From HGM04593 sp045657945 (GTDB lineage: Bacteria; Bacteroidota; Bacteroidia; Bacteroidales; Bacteroidaceae), in assembly GCA_045657945.1 (NCBI GenBank), contig JAZOUB010000029.1:1-64000 (forward strand): 64,000 nt of DNA, given 5' to 3'. Of the stretch, positions 26,702 through 35,796 are shown piece after piece. Positions within the stretch are counted from its first letter, which is position 1. Every line of letters starts with the position of its first letter. Made by a program: the position numbers and the translations under genes. The notes below the pieces were generated by a model. The model worked only from the letters and a program-made list of their open reading frames with translations, had not been told where the DNA came from and did not search any database.

Positions 26702-28405
26702 TTATTCAAATCTCATGTCACTTATAGTTGCACCGGGCTCGGTCATGGGCATCACATTATCCTCTTCCTTTACAGCCACATGCAGGAGGAATGGGCCATC
26801 GGTCGATAGCATCTCTTGAATTGCGGCATCGAGTTCGCTGCGCTCTATGACAAGGCGTGAAGGGATTCCGTAACCCTGCGCAATGAGAGAATATTCGGGA
26901 TTGAGCATCGGTGTCCACGAATAGCGGTGGTTAAAGAATAGTTCTTGCCACTGGCGCACATTACCAAGGTAGTTATTGTTGAGCAGAATCATCTTCACTG
27001 CCACACCCTGTTCCATGATTGTTCCAAGTTCCTGTATATTCATCTGGAAGCCACCATCACCGGTGAAAAGACAGACTGTACGCTCGGGCATTGCCATTTT
27101 TGCGCCAATAGCAGCCGGCAAGCCATAGCCCATTGTTCCAAGACCACCCGAGGTGAGAATGCTGTGAGGATGTGTAAACTTGAAATAGCGGCTCGACATC
27201 ATCTGGTTCTGGCCTACATCGGTCACAAGGATAGCCTTGTTGGCCGTAGCCTCGCTCACCTTGCGTGCAACCTCACCCATAAGCAAAGGGCCTTCTGTGG
27301 GATGCAAGGCCTTGTCTATGACCTTCTCATACTCAATGGCATTCAGCTCGGCAAAACTATTTACCCACTCAGTGTGCACCCTTGGCTGCACAAGAGTAGC
27401 GAGAGCGGCAAGCACCTCCTTGCAATCGCCCACTATGGGAACATCCACCTTTACATTCTTGTTTATCTCGGCATGGTCAATGTCAATGTGTATGACCTTG
27501 GCCTGCTTTGCGTATGTAGATAGTTTTCCTGTGACGCGGTCACTGAAACGCATACCAACGGCAATGAGCAGGTCGCACTTGTTGGTGTTCACATTAGGGC
27601 CATAATTACCGTGCATTCCCAGCATGCCCACACACAAAGGGTGGTCGGTTGGAAATGCCGAGAGTCCCATCAAGGTGCGTGCAACAGGAATTCCGCTCTT
27701 CTCTACAAAAGCCTTGAGTTCCTCGTGAGCCTCGCCAAGTTCAACACCTTGACCGACGAGCATGAACGGGCGTTCGGCCTCATTGATGAGACGGGCAGCT
27801 TCTTGCATGGCATCACCTGCAGGTGTTGGATAAGGAATATAACTGCGTACACTATCCACTGATGCAGGCTGATAGTCAACAATTGACACCTGAGCATCCT
27901 TGGTAAAGTCAAGCACCACAGGACCGGGACGGCCTGTTCCGGCAATGTAAAAGGCACGCGCCACAGCCCATGCTACATCCTCAGGACGGCGCACCTGATA
28001 GCTCCATTTGGTAATAGGCTGTGTGATACCTACGAAGTCAATCTCCTGGAAAGCATCAGTACCAAGCACTGATGAGCTAACCTGGCCGGCAATGACAACT
28101 ACCGGTGTACTGTCGAGCATGGCATCACTGATACCAGTCAATGTATTTGTAGCACCGGGGCCGCTTGTAACAATACAGACACCTACCCTACCCGAACTGC
28201 GGGCATAGCCCTGCGCCGCGTGTACGGCACCCTGTTCATGACGCACAAGTACATTGCGGAATTTGTCACGATAATCATACAGGGCATCGAATACCGGCAT
28301 GATAGAACCGCCTGGATAACCGAAGATGGTATCAACACCCTCATTTATGAGTGAACGCAAAAGAGCTTCACTACCTGTTATATTTTCTTTGTTGTTCATA
28401 TACAT
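26702..28405 (-). CDS. ilvB: Acetolactate synthase large (catalytic) subunit
   Basis: 567 residues, the normal length. ThDP-dependent enzyme that joins two pyruvates, or pyruvate with 2-oxobutyrate. Visible: GYPGGSIMPVFDAL, RHEQGAVHAAQGYAR with the catalytic Glu, the central FAD-binding domain, and the ThDP/Mg motif GDGGFQMNIQELGT...NNNYLGNVRQW. Two Met codons (28405, 28399) are possible starts; both keep MNNKENITGSEALL. One base separates it from ilvD. Confidence 0.97.
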   Translation of the reverse strand: MYMNNKENITGSEALLRSLINEGVDTIFGYPGGSIMPVFDALYDYRDKFRNVLVRHEQGAVHAAQGYARSSGRVGVCIVTSGPGATNTLTGISDAMLDSTPVVVIAGQVSSSVLGTDAFQEIDFVGITQPITKWSYQVRRPEDVAWAVARAFYIAGTGRPGPVVLDFTKDAQVSIVDYQPASVDSVRSYIPYPTPAGDAMQEAARLINEAERPFMLVGQGVELGEAHEELKAFVEKSGIPVARTLMGLSAFPTDHPLCVGMLGMHGNYGPNVNTNKCDLLIAVGMRFSDRVTGKLSTYAKQAKVIHIDIDHAEINKNVKVDVPIVGDCKEVLAALATLVQPRVHTEWVNSFAELNAIEYEKVIDKALHPTEGPLLMGEVARKVSEATANKAILVTDVGQNQMMSSRYFKFTHPHSILTSGGLGTMGYGLPAAIGAKMAMPERTVCLFTGDGGFQMNIQELGTIMEQGVAVKMILLNNNYLGNVRQWQELFFNHRYSWTPMLNPEYSLIAQGYGIPSRLVIERSELDAAIQEMLSTDGPFLLHVAVKEEDNVMPMTEPGATISDMRFE

Positions 28406-28406
28406 G

Positions 28407-30209
28407 TTATTCTATTATTCTTATACCGCCCTTGTCGGCTGAGCTCACCATAGAGGCGTATGCCTTGAGGCTATTTGAGATGACGCGGTCACGTGTCAAG
28501 GGGAACATAGTGCGGGCTGCGAGTTCCTCATCTGTCAGCCTTACATTGATGCTACGGGCCGGTATGTCTATGTCAATTATATCACCGTCACGCAATTTGC
28601 CGATGTTACCACCGGCAGCCGCCTCGGGCGAAATGTGACCAATGCTCAAGCCCGATGTTCCGCCACTGAAACGACCATCGGTGATGAGTGCGCACTCCTT
28701 GCCCAGATGACGCGATTTGATGTAAGATGTTGGATAGAGCATCTCCTGCATACCAGGACCACCCTTTGGACCCTCATATACAATTACAACCACGTCACCA
28801 GCCTGCACTGCACCGCCAAGGATTCCTTCAACAGCAGCCTCCTGCGAGTCGAACACCTTTGCCTTGCCTGTGAATTTCCAAATGCTCTCATCAACACCGG
28901 CTGTTTTTACCACACAACCGTTGGTTGCGATGTTTCCAAAGAGGATTGCAAGACCACCATCACGGGTGTAGGCATGCTCCAACGAGCGGATGCAACCGTT
29001 CTCCCTGTCGGCATCGAGTGTCTCATAGGTACACTCCTGCGCACCCATAGTATTACAGAACACATTTGCAGGCGCTGTGCTGTAGATGCGCTTGGCCTCG
29101 CTGTCAATATTCTCGCCTGTGATACTGTACTTGGAGATGTCCTCACCAAGTGTTGCACCGTTGACACGAATCGCGGTGGTATCAAGCAGACCACCCTTTG
29201 CCAATTCGCCAAGGATTCCAATTATGCCACCGGCACGGCCGCAATCCTGCATTGAGTATTTTGCACTGTTTGGTGCAAGCTTGCAAAGGCATGGTACGCG
29301 ACGGCTCAAAGCGTCAATGTCGGTCATTGTAAAGTCAACGCCTGCCTCGCCGGCAACAGCCAGAAGATGAAGGATTGTATTTGTCGAGCCACCCATAGCA
29401 ATATCCAATGTCATGGCGTTGATGAACGCTGCGCGTGATGCAATGCTGCGTGGGAGAACACTCTCGTCGCCCTCACCATAATATTTCATTGCATTGGCAA
29501 CAATCTGCCTTGCAGCATCCTTGAGCAACTGCACACGGTTGGCATGGGTTGCAAGGATTGTACCATTACCGGGTAGCGAGAGACCGATAGCCTCGGTTAG
29601 CGAGTTCATGGAGTTGGCAGTGAACATGCCCGAGCAGCTGCCGCAACCGGGACATGAACGTTTCTCAATCTCGGCAAGTTCATCGTCGCCAACTGTATTA
29701 TCGGCAGCCTTTACCATTGCAATTACAAGATCAAGATTCTCGCTCTTCCATGTACCCTTCTCCATTGGACCACCAGAGACGAAGATTGTCGGTATATTAA
29801 GGCGCATGGCAGCCATGAGCATACCCGGGGTTATTTTGTCACAGTTAGAGATGCACACCAGCGCATCAACCTTGTGGGCGTTGCACATATATTCCACACT
29901 GTCGGCAATGATGTCACGTGAAGGCAACGAGTAGAGCATGCCGTCATGCCCCATTGCAATACCATCGTCAATGGCAATGGTATTGAACTCGGCTGCATAG
30001 CAACCAAGTTTTTCAATCTCGGCCTTGACAATCTGGCCGGCCTCGTGCAAATGGGTATGGCCTGGAACAAGCTGTGTAAAAGAGTTGGCAATGGCAATGA
30101 TTGGCTTGCCAAACATTTCTCGTTTCATACCGTTGGCTATCCATAGCGCACGTGCACCTGCCATACGGCGCCCTTCGGTACATTGAGCGCTTCTCAATTT
30201 TATCTTCAT
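28407..30209 (-). CDS. ilvD: Dihydroxy-acid dehydratase
   Basis: 600 residues from ATG 30209 (MKIKLRSAQCTEGRRMAGAR). It dehydrates 2,3-dihydroxy-isovalerate and -methylvalerate to the 2-oxo acids. Cluster ligands appear in SNCDKITPGML and SCPGCGSCSGMFTANSMN; DGIAMGHDGM and GRFSGGTSGLSIGHISPEAA are conserved. A GTG at 30275 opens an in-frame, Val/Leu-rich extension that is not part of the family and may be a leader peptide. First gene of the operon with ilvB and ilvN. Confidence 0.96.
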   Translation of the reverse strand: MKIKLRSAQCTEGRRMAGARALWIANGMKREMFGKPIIAIANSFTQLVPGHTHLHEAGQIVKAEIEKLGCYAAEFNTIAIDDGIAMGHDGMLYSLPSRDIIADSVEYMCNAHKVDALVCISNCDKITPGMLMAAMRLNIPTIFVSGGPMEKGTWKSENLDLVIAMVKAADNTVGDDELAEIEKRSCPGCGSCSGMFTANSMNSLTEAIGLSLPGNGTILATHANRVQLLKDAARQIVANAMKYYGEGDESVLPRSIASRAAFINAMTLDIAMGGSTNTILHLLAVAGEAGVDFTMTDIDALSRRVPCLCKLAPNSAKYSMQDCGRAGGIIGILGELAKGGLLDTTAIRVNGATLGEDISKYSITGENIDSEAKRIYSTAPANVFCNTMGAQECTYETLDADRENGCIRSLEHAYTRDGGLAILFGNIATNGCVVKTAGVDESIWKFTGKAKVFDSQEAAVEGILGGAVQAGDVVVIVYEGPKGGPGMQEMLYPTSYIKSRHLGKECALITDGRFSGGTSGLSIGHISPEAAAGGNIGKLRDGDIIDIDIPARSINVRLTDEELAARTMFPLTRDRVISNSLKAYASMVSSADKGGIRIIE

Positions 30210-30227
30210 AATACTGAATTTAATAAC

Positions 30228-30258
30228 AAAAAACACCCTTCTCAATGCAAGAGAAAGG
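30228..30258 (-). promoter_or_regulatory. Candidate attenuator in the ilvD leader
   Basis: On the minus strand CCTTTCTC (30251-30258) pairs with GAGAAGGG (30236-30243), an 8-bp stem with one G-T pair and a 7-base loop. Six T follow (30228-30233). This looks like an intrinsic terminator placed between promoter and ilvD. The same stretch encodes GALLSLALRRVFFVI in frame, rich in Leu, Val and Ile codons, as expected for leader-peptide attenuation of this pathway. Confidence 0.45.
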
Positions 30259-30323
30259 AGAGCCCCGGCAACCACTGAACACCTTTATCTTCAACGACTA
30301 TCGAGCACATTCATTATCATTTG

Positions 30324-30356
30324 CAAAATTACTCTTTTTTTTAGAAACTGCTCAAA
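30324..30356 (-). promoter_or_regulatory. ilvDBN promoter
   Basis: Minus strand: TTTG (30353-30356), 21 bp, TAATTTTG (30324-30331), a full match in both boxes with slightly long spacing. The leader to ilvD is about 110 bases. Confidence 0.6.
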
Positions 30357-30436
30357 ATTATTCCAAAAAATAAAGGATGGGAAACTTTTTACAGGAACAC
30401 GACAAATTCCACTTTTCTCAAAATCGCCGGACTTAT

Positions 30437-30468
30437 TTTGTTTATATTTTTTAAAAACGCTACCTTTG
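30437..30468 (+). promoter_or_regulatory. Consensus promoter of the 166-aa membrane protein
   Basis: TTTG (30437-30440), 20 bp, TACCTTTG (30461-30468), a full match to the Bacteroidales consensus. It diverges from the ilv promoter in a 310-bp spacer that otherwise looks empty. Confidence 0.75.
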
Positions 30469-30519
30469 TAGAACTTATTTGGACATTATTTATTCAAACT
30501 TTTATAAAAAGGAATCATT

Positions 30520-31020
30520 ATGGATACAGTAAGAATTACATTCGACAGTAAAAAGACTGCCAAATGGCTGACAATCATCATGATTGTTTCTTTATTCATT
30601 CTTCCATTCATTGGGTGGAGAGGCACTAATGACTACGGAACAAAGTTTACCAAGTACGTTGATGGTGAATCACTCGCATGGATTCTTCTACAAGGCAAAC
30701 TTTTCGTTCTGAAAGGTGCAGCATGGCTTTGGATTCTCTGCATGCTTTCCGCTCCTGTCGCAATGCACTTTACAAAAGAGATCCACAACAAGACCGGCTG
30801 GACGATCAAGATAACAGCTGCAGCCCTCGCTTTCCTTGGTTCATTGTTACTAATCGCAGCCTGGACCGAGACAAAGGTTCCCGTCAATGAATCAGACGTT
30901 GATGTTGAAATTGCAAGTGAAGGCGCCAGCATGATGGGAACGTGGATCTACATGATTGCATCAGCTGCGCTCTGTGGCACTCTTGCTTATGAAGGAAGAG
31001 ACTATTTCATAAAGAAATAA
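30520..31020 (+). CDS. Four-helix inner membrane protein, function unknown
   Basis: 166 residues with four hydrophobic helices (about 15-33, 62-80, 93-112, 136-155), separated by a periplasm-sized loop with KVPVNESDVDVEIASEGAS. Not a family I recognise. It is a single-gene unit with its own consensus promoter and a strong terminator. The sequence around it is more AT-rich than its neighbours. Confidence 0.75.
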   Translation: MDTVRITFDSKKTAKWLTIIMIVSLFILPFIGWRGTNDYGTKFTKYVDGESLAWILLQGKLFVLKGAAWLWILCMLSAPVAMHFTKEIHNKTGWTIKITAAALAFLGSLLLIAAWTETKVPVNESDVDVEIASEGASMMGTWIYMIASAALCGTLAYEGRDYFIKK

Positions 31021-31034
31021 ATATTGCAGATTGG

Positions 31035-31085
31035 TAAATAAACAGGAAGTGCTCTCTGAATCAGAGAGCACTTCCTGTTTATTTA
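31035..31085. terminator. 51-base perfect odd palindrome, convergent terminator
   Basis: 31035-31059 and 31061-31085 are exact reverse complements (25 bp) around one central A. The stem lies between the convergent 166-residue gene and the FecCD permease gene, touching the latter's stop codon. AT-rich outer arms (ATTTATT) give U-rich ends on both strands. Confidence 0.85.
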
Positions 31086-32102
31086 TTACTTTAATCCACG
31101 GTTCTTCAATACCACATATATTATCACAGGAGCACCGACAAGAGGCGTTACTGCATTCAAAGGCAAAGGACTGGTACTGTCGGCCAATTGACAAACCAAG
31201 TTACAAAGCAACGTAACCGATGCTCCAAGAATTATTGTAGAAGGAACCAGATGGCAATGGTTGTTGCTACGGAGCAAAAGACGGGCGATGTGGGGAACTG
31301 CAAGCCCAATGAACGAAACCGGACCGCAGAAAGCTATGACAACAGCAGTCAACAGGCCTGACACACACAATGCGATACCACGCACACGCTTGACGCTGAC
31401 ACCAAGGTTCACAGCATACGCATCGCCCAGCAGCATTGCGTTCAACGGCTTCATCATGACAAGTGACACTAAAAGCAGGAACAATATTACAGGTGCAAAA
31501 AATGCAATGTTGTCCATCGTCACACCACCAAGATCGCCCATTCCCCAAACTGTATAAGATTTCAATCCATCGGCAGGAGAAAAATAGTTCAGCAACGTAA
31601 TGGCCGAAGAGGTGACATAACTGACCGCAACACCGGCTATTAGAAGAAACATATTGTTACGCAAGAGCGTAGCCAAGAACATTATCACAAGCATAACAAG
31701 CAAGGCACCCACCAATGCACCGCCGAGCACAGCCCAATAGCCATCAAGCCCAAAGGTAGATATTCCACACAACATAACGACCGCAACCCCGAGTCCCGCA
31801 CCACTGTTGACACCAAGCACCTCGGGGCCTGCAAGAGAATTGCGTAGAACTGTTTGAAGCAACAGACCTGCCACAGAAATTGAAGCACCGGCAAGTACCG
31901 CAGTGAGTGCTTGAGGCAGACGTAGTTCAAGAACAGTCACACTCCAAGCAACATTCTCACTACCATCTCCAAGGGCAATCGACATCACCTCACCGAATGG
32001 TATGCTGACACTACCACATGAGAGATTTGCGACGAACAGCAACAGCATTGACAACAGAGCAAGGATGTATGGAATAAATTTATTATCAATACATTTTCTC
32101 AT
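31086..32102 (-). CDS. FecCD/BtuC-type ABC transporter permease
   Basis: 338 residues with about ten membrane helices; conserved LRLPQALTAVLAGASISVAGLLLQ, NSLAGPEVLGVNSGAGLG and GPVSFIGLAVPHIARLL. The family moves iron-siderophore, heme or cobalamin through the inner membrane as a homodimer with an ATPase. It overlaps the binding-protein gene by 17 bp, so translation is coupled. It is the last gene of its operon; no ATP-binding subunit is adjacent. Confidence 0.93.
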   Translation of the reverse strand: MRKCIDNKFIPYILALLSMLLLFVANLSCGSVSIPFGEVMSIALGDGSENVAWSVTVLELRLPQALTAVLAGASISVAGLLLQTVLRNSLAGPEVLGVNSGAGLGVAVVMLCGISTFGLDGYWAVLGGALVGALLVMLVIMFLATLLRNNMFLLIAGVAVSYVTSSAITLLNYFSPADGLKSYTVWGMGDLGGVTMDNIAFFAPVILFLLLVSLVMMKPLNAMLLGDAYAVNLGVSVKRVRGIALCVSGLLTAVVIAFCGPVSFIGLAVPHIARLLLRSNNHCHLVPSTIILGASVTLLCNLVCQLADSTSPLPLNAVTPLVGAPVIIYVVLKNRGLK

Positions 32103-33213
32103 AATAGCGTAGTGTATAATCAGGTAATATTTCGGGGTGGAATATTGCTATAAGTTCCCTGAGCAGCACCTCGGGATGGAAAGCGGTCTCTTCAAATATC
32201 CTTTTACGGTATGTATTGCAGGCATATATATTATGATCCTTGAAAGGTCTGAAATGTTTATACCCACCATACTCCGAAAGCAAGGAAGCGACAGTCTTGT
32301 CATGCACCGAATTATACTTCATAAGCCACACATCAGAGTCGATGGCTCTCTCGAGTACCGTCTCGAATGAAAGCGGAACCGAACCACTGCCATCATTGTA
32401 AGAAAAGAGGTAATCGGCACCGGCATTTGCATACATGCGCCCCATTGTACTGCTACCACATGGCATATACCAAACCGAACCGGTCTTAAGTTCACACATG
32501 AGCTTTGGACGTTCATTGGTGGTTTTCACCGACTCGCATAACCTCTCATACTCATCGCATACTGTTGCAAAGAGCGAATCGCACCTGGCATCCAACCCAA
32601 AAAGGCGACCATAAAAGCGCATCCACTCGGCACATCCCAATGGAGAGTTTTCCATATAATCGGCACAAAGCAGAAGCGGATAGCCGAGATTTTCAAGTTT
32701 ATGCAAATTGGCATTTTCATACGGCAAGACAAAGACTGCATCAGGAGATACTTGCACCACAGCCTCACCATTCACACTCATAGAATTGCCACAATCGACA
32801 ATATTACCGGTTGCCAATCCCTTGAATACAGAGGCATTGTAGAGATATTGCGCATCACAGACACCTTTTATGACACTATCAACCCCAAGCTCACTCAGCA
32901 ACCCGGCATGTACTCCCGAAAACACAATGACTCTCTCAAGCGGAGTTCGTAGCAAGACGCCTTGAGGCATATCCTTTGGCAACACAGAGTCAGAAGGAAC
33001 AAGCAGATAGCGTTGCATTGTCCCATCACTCCAAGGATCCGCGACATCCACAACGGTATAACCGTCACATTCCACTATTTCAAGAAGCGAGGAGTGGTGC
33101 ATTGGCACGACATCACCAACAACTGGTGATATTTTCTCCTTTGATTCACCACAAGAGATTAGAAAAGCGAAAAGTGCCACAAGTACAAGCACTTGATTGA
33201 GTATATATTTCAT
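32086..33213 (-). CDS. ABC transporter substrate-binding lipoprotein (FecB/BtuF type)
   Basis: 375 residues; the signal peptide ends FAFLISC with the lipidated cysteine at residue 21. Periplasmic-binding fold of the helical-backbone class: RVIVFSGVHAGLLSELGVDSVIKGVCD, VQVSPDAVFVLP, then ANAGADYLFSYNDGSGSVPLSFETVLERA. It presents a metal complex such as cobalamin or siderophore to the FecCD permease; the ligand is not readable. The permease overlaps it by 17 bp. The DAHP synthase gene upstream ends 3 bp before it. Confidence 0.9.
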   Translation of the reverse strand: MKYILNQVLVLVALFAFLISCGESKEKISPVVGDVVPMHHSSLLEIVECDGYTVVDVADPWSDGTMQRYLLVPSDSVLPKDMPQGVLLRTPLERVIVFSGVHAGLLSELGVDSVIKGVCDAQYLYNASVFKGLATGNIVDCGNSMSVNGEAVVQVSPDAVFVLPYENANLHKLENLGYPLLLCADYMENSPLGCAEWMRFYGRLFGLDARCDSLFATVCDEYERLCESVKTTNERPKLMCELKTGSVWYMPCGSSTMGRMYANAGADYLFSYNDGSGSVPLSFETVLERAIDSDVWLMKYNSVHDKTVASLLSEYGGYKHFRPFKDHNIYACNTYRKRIFEETAFHPEVLLRELIAIFHPEILPDYTLRYYEKMY

Positions 33214-33216
33214 CAG

Positions 33217-34284
33217 TCAGACATCGTTATCATTCATAACTGTAAATTGCTGACGGATGCTCTCGGAGTGAATCAATTCAAAGATTTCACGCACGGCATC
33301 GGGTTCAATTCTGCCGTCTGCACAGAAACTGATACAACGTTCCATAATCTCATTGTAACGGCATGGCTGGTACACTACCATCCCCTTCTCGCGTTTCAGT
33401 TCACCTATTTCACGTGAAATCTCCATGCGTTTTGACAAGAGTCTCATCAACTCACGGTCAATTTCATCAATCTGCTTGCGATAAGCCTGGAAATCGGCAC
33501 TGTCGGCTGTTGCCGCACGGTGAACCAGCTTGCCAAGTATGACAACCAGTTCATCGGGAGTGACCTGCTGACGCGCATCACTCAGGGCACAATAGGGGTT
33601 GCAATGTGTCTCAATCATCAAACCATCAAAATCCAAATCCATTGCCTGTTGCGAAAGTGAAAGTATCAATTCTCTTTTCCCGGCAATATGACTTGGGTCA
33701 CACAAAAGCGGCAATCCCGGAAGACGACGGCGCAATTCAATAGGAAGTTGCCATTGCGGTGAATTGCGGAAACATTTCTCGCCATATGAAGAGAAACCGC
33801 GATGTATCGCTCCGATACGTGTTACTCCGACATTGACCAAACGTTCCATTGCGCCAATCCACAGTTCAATATCGGGATTCACAGGATTCTTTATAAGCAC
33901 AGGCACATCGCAGCCACGCAAGGCATCGGCAATCTCCTGCACAGCAAAAGGATTGGCTGTTGTACGCGCACCTACCCAGAGCACATCTACCCCGGCACTG
34001 AGTGCCAGCTCTACATGTTCGGCTGTTGCAACCTCTGTTGTAACATACATGCCCAACTCCTTTTTCACTCTGGTGAGCCAAGGGAGGCCTATTTTACCTA
34101 CGCCCTCAAAGCACCCCGGACGTGTACGTGGTTTCCAAATTCCGGCTCTGAAGATATTCACTCCACGCTCTACAAGCTCTGTTGCCACCTGCATTACCTG
34201 CTCCTGACTTTCGGCACTGCAAGGACCGGCAATAATCACAGGCTGTCCATTTGTCTTGAATATATCTATTTCATCAAATTTCAT
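33217..34284 (-). CDS. aroF: Bifunctional DAHP synthase / chorismate mutase
   Basis: 355 residues. An N-terminal KDO8P-like DAHP synthase domain (about 1-260: IIAGPCSAES, AGIWKPRTRPGCFEG, LLCDPSHIAGKRE, LMIETHCNP) is fused to a C-terminal AroQ-class chorismate mutase (about 268-350: YRKQIDEIDRELMRLLSKRMEISREIGELK). It catalyses the first step of the shikimate pathway and the committed step to Phe/Tyr. The mutase domain may act as the feedback sensor, as in other such fusions. It overlaps tatD by 4 bp. The gene symbol is a family-level choice. Confidence 0.94.
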   Translation of the reverse strand: MKFDEIDIFKTNGQPVIIAGPCSAESQEQVMQVATELVERGVNIFRAGIWKPRTRPGCFEGVGKIGLPWLTRVKKELGMYVTTEVATAEHVELALSAGVDVLWVGARTTANPFAVQEIADALRGCDVPVLIKNPVNPDIELWIGAMERLVNVGVTRIGAIHRGFSSYGEKCFRNSPQWQLPIELRRRLPGLPLLCDPSHIAGKRELILSLSQQAMDLDFDGLMIETHCNPYCALSDARQQVTPDELVVILGKLVHRAATADSADFQAYRKQIDEIDRELMRLLSKRMEISREIGELKREKGMVVYQPCRYNEIMERCISFCADGRIEPDAVREIFELIHSESIRQQFTVMNDNDV

Positions 34285-35069
34285 ATATGGGCAATTTTAG
34301 GAAAAAGATTATGCGCATTCGCGGTTGTCACTACTGCAATCTGTTCCACAGAACAGCCATAAACCACTGAAAGAAATTCTGCGATATGTGGAACATAGGC
34401 ACTTTCATTACGTTTGCCACGCTTGGGAACCGGTGCAAGATAAGGAGAATCGGTTTCAAGCACCACCCTTTCAAGCGGCACCGACTTCAAGACATCAGGA
34501 AGGATGGATTTCTTATATGTCACGACTCCGCCTATCCCCAGATAAAAGCCATCGAAAGAGAGTAACTTGTGAGCCTCATCATCACTACCCGAGAAGCAAT
34601 GAAACACTCCACGCAGACCACGTCCGCGATAGTTTTGCATTATTTCATACAATTCATTGAATGCACTGCGCGAGTGAATAGCCAATGGCAAATCCATTTC
34701 CAAGGCCCACTCCACCTGTCGGCAAAAAGCATCCTTCTGTTCTTTTTTCTTTGTATCGTCCCAATAGTAATCGAGTCCCACCTCACCTATTGCAATAAAG
34801 CGGTCATCTGCTTTCAACAAATCATACATTCTGTCAAGAACCAGACTGTAATCATCGCCAAGCTCAGTTGGATGCAAGCCTATCATTGGATAACAGACAC
34901 CGGGAAAAGTCTCGCACATTGCCAGCAATGGGTTCAATGATTCCTCATTTATCGCCGGCAAGCACAAGGTTGAGACACCAGCATCCATTGCACGCTGCAC
35001 TACCCCTGCCTTGTCCGCGTCAAACTCGGCCGTGAAAAGATGGGTATGTGTATCAACGAACTCACTCAT
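34281..35069 (-). CDS. tatD: TatD family metal-dependent hydrolase
   Basis: 262 residues. TIM-barrel metal hydrolase motifs: VDTHTHLFTAEFDAD at the start, GEVGLDYYWD, HSRSAFNE, GVFHCFSGS, ETDSPYLAPVPKRGKRNES. Family members are 3'-5' DNases or deoxyacyl-type hydrolases in the cytoplasm; the exact substrate is unsure. It overlaps its neighbours by 4 bp (DAHP synthase) and 8 bp (unknown gene), a tight operon. Confidence 0.93.
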   Translation of the reverse strand: MSEFVDTHTHLFTAEFDADKAGVVQRAMDAGVSTLCLPAINEESLNPLLAMCETFPGVCYPMIGLHPTELGDDYSLVLDRMYDLLKADDRFIAIGEVGLDYYWDDTKKKEQKDAFCRQVEWALEMDLPLAIHSRSAFNELYEIMQNYRGRGLRGVFHCFSGSDDEAHKLLSFDGFYLGIGGVVTYKKSILPDVLKSVPLERVVLETDSPYLAPVPKRGKRNESAYVPHIAEFLSVVYGCSVEQIAVVTTANAHNLFPKIAHI

Positions 35070-35781
35070 CGACAGAACTCTTTTTTCCGGCCCTGTCAGG
35101 GCGATAATAATAAATCACACCATACTCGGAACAGCGTTTGATGCGCGTCTCACCGCTCAATGAAGAGAAGGTTTTCTCAACCTCGCCCCAAATCTCAAAG
35201 ATGAGTTCATCAACACCATAACGCATATTGGAAATATTGGCAAGCGCCTCGGCTGTACGGGTCTGGAGCATGTGTTGGCGGTCATACATCTCCTTGAAAA
35301 TCTCAAATACAACAGAGACACGACCCATAGTCGGGTTGTATATCGGCACTCCGCCCTCGGACTGCCTGCGTTGTTCCCCGGCTATCACCTTTTGCCCCCA
35401 TTCCAAAACAGAAGCTTCGGAGAAAAGGTTTGGTACAGTGTCCTCATTCTCGGACAAGCCGTAATATGGGCGTTTACTGCGCGCCACTTCACCACGCATG
35501 ATGGACATGCTCAGCACCTGAATGAAATGCGACACATACATTCGTGCCTTTTTTAGTGCAGCATCATACTGTTCATTACCTTTCTTCGACGACTGCTCTG
35601 TAACACATCGCTTATAGACAGCCACCTCACGTGAAAAACGTTCAAGCAACTCCTTCGCCCTGTGATAGGTATTGTGTGTTAGCACCTGTGTATATACCCC
35701 ACCCTTGACACTGCTGTCAACAGCAGCCTTCAACGCACGTATGCGTGCCTGGTCAGTTTTAGGCAATCTACGATAAGGCAT
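35062..35781 (-). CDS. Conserved Bacteroidales protein of unknown function (239 aa)
   Basis: 239 residues, soluble, no signal peptide, mainly helical. The start MPYRRLPKTDQARIRALKAAV resembles a basic nucleic-acid-facing N-terminus, and NPTMGRVSVVFEIFKEMYDRQ is another distinctive segment. No family name comes to mind. It is translationally coupled to tatD (8-bp overlap) and follows the polyprenyl synthase gene by 15 bp, so it belongs to that operon. Confidence 0.82.
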   Translation of the reverse strand: MPYRRLPKTDQARIRALKAAVDSSVKGGVYTQVLTHNTYHRAKELLERFSREVAVYKRCVTEQSSKKGNEQYDAALKKARMYVSHFIQVLSMSIMRGEVARSKRPYYGLSENEDTVPNLFSEASVLEWGQKVIAGEQRRQSEGGVPIYNPTMGRVSVVFEIFKEMYDRQHMLQTRTAEALANISNMRYGVDELIFEIWGEVEKTFSSLSGETRIKRCSEYGVIYYYRPDRAGKKSSVDE

Positions 35782-35796
35782 CTTTTATATAATATA

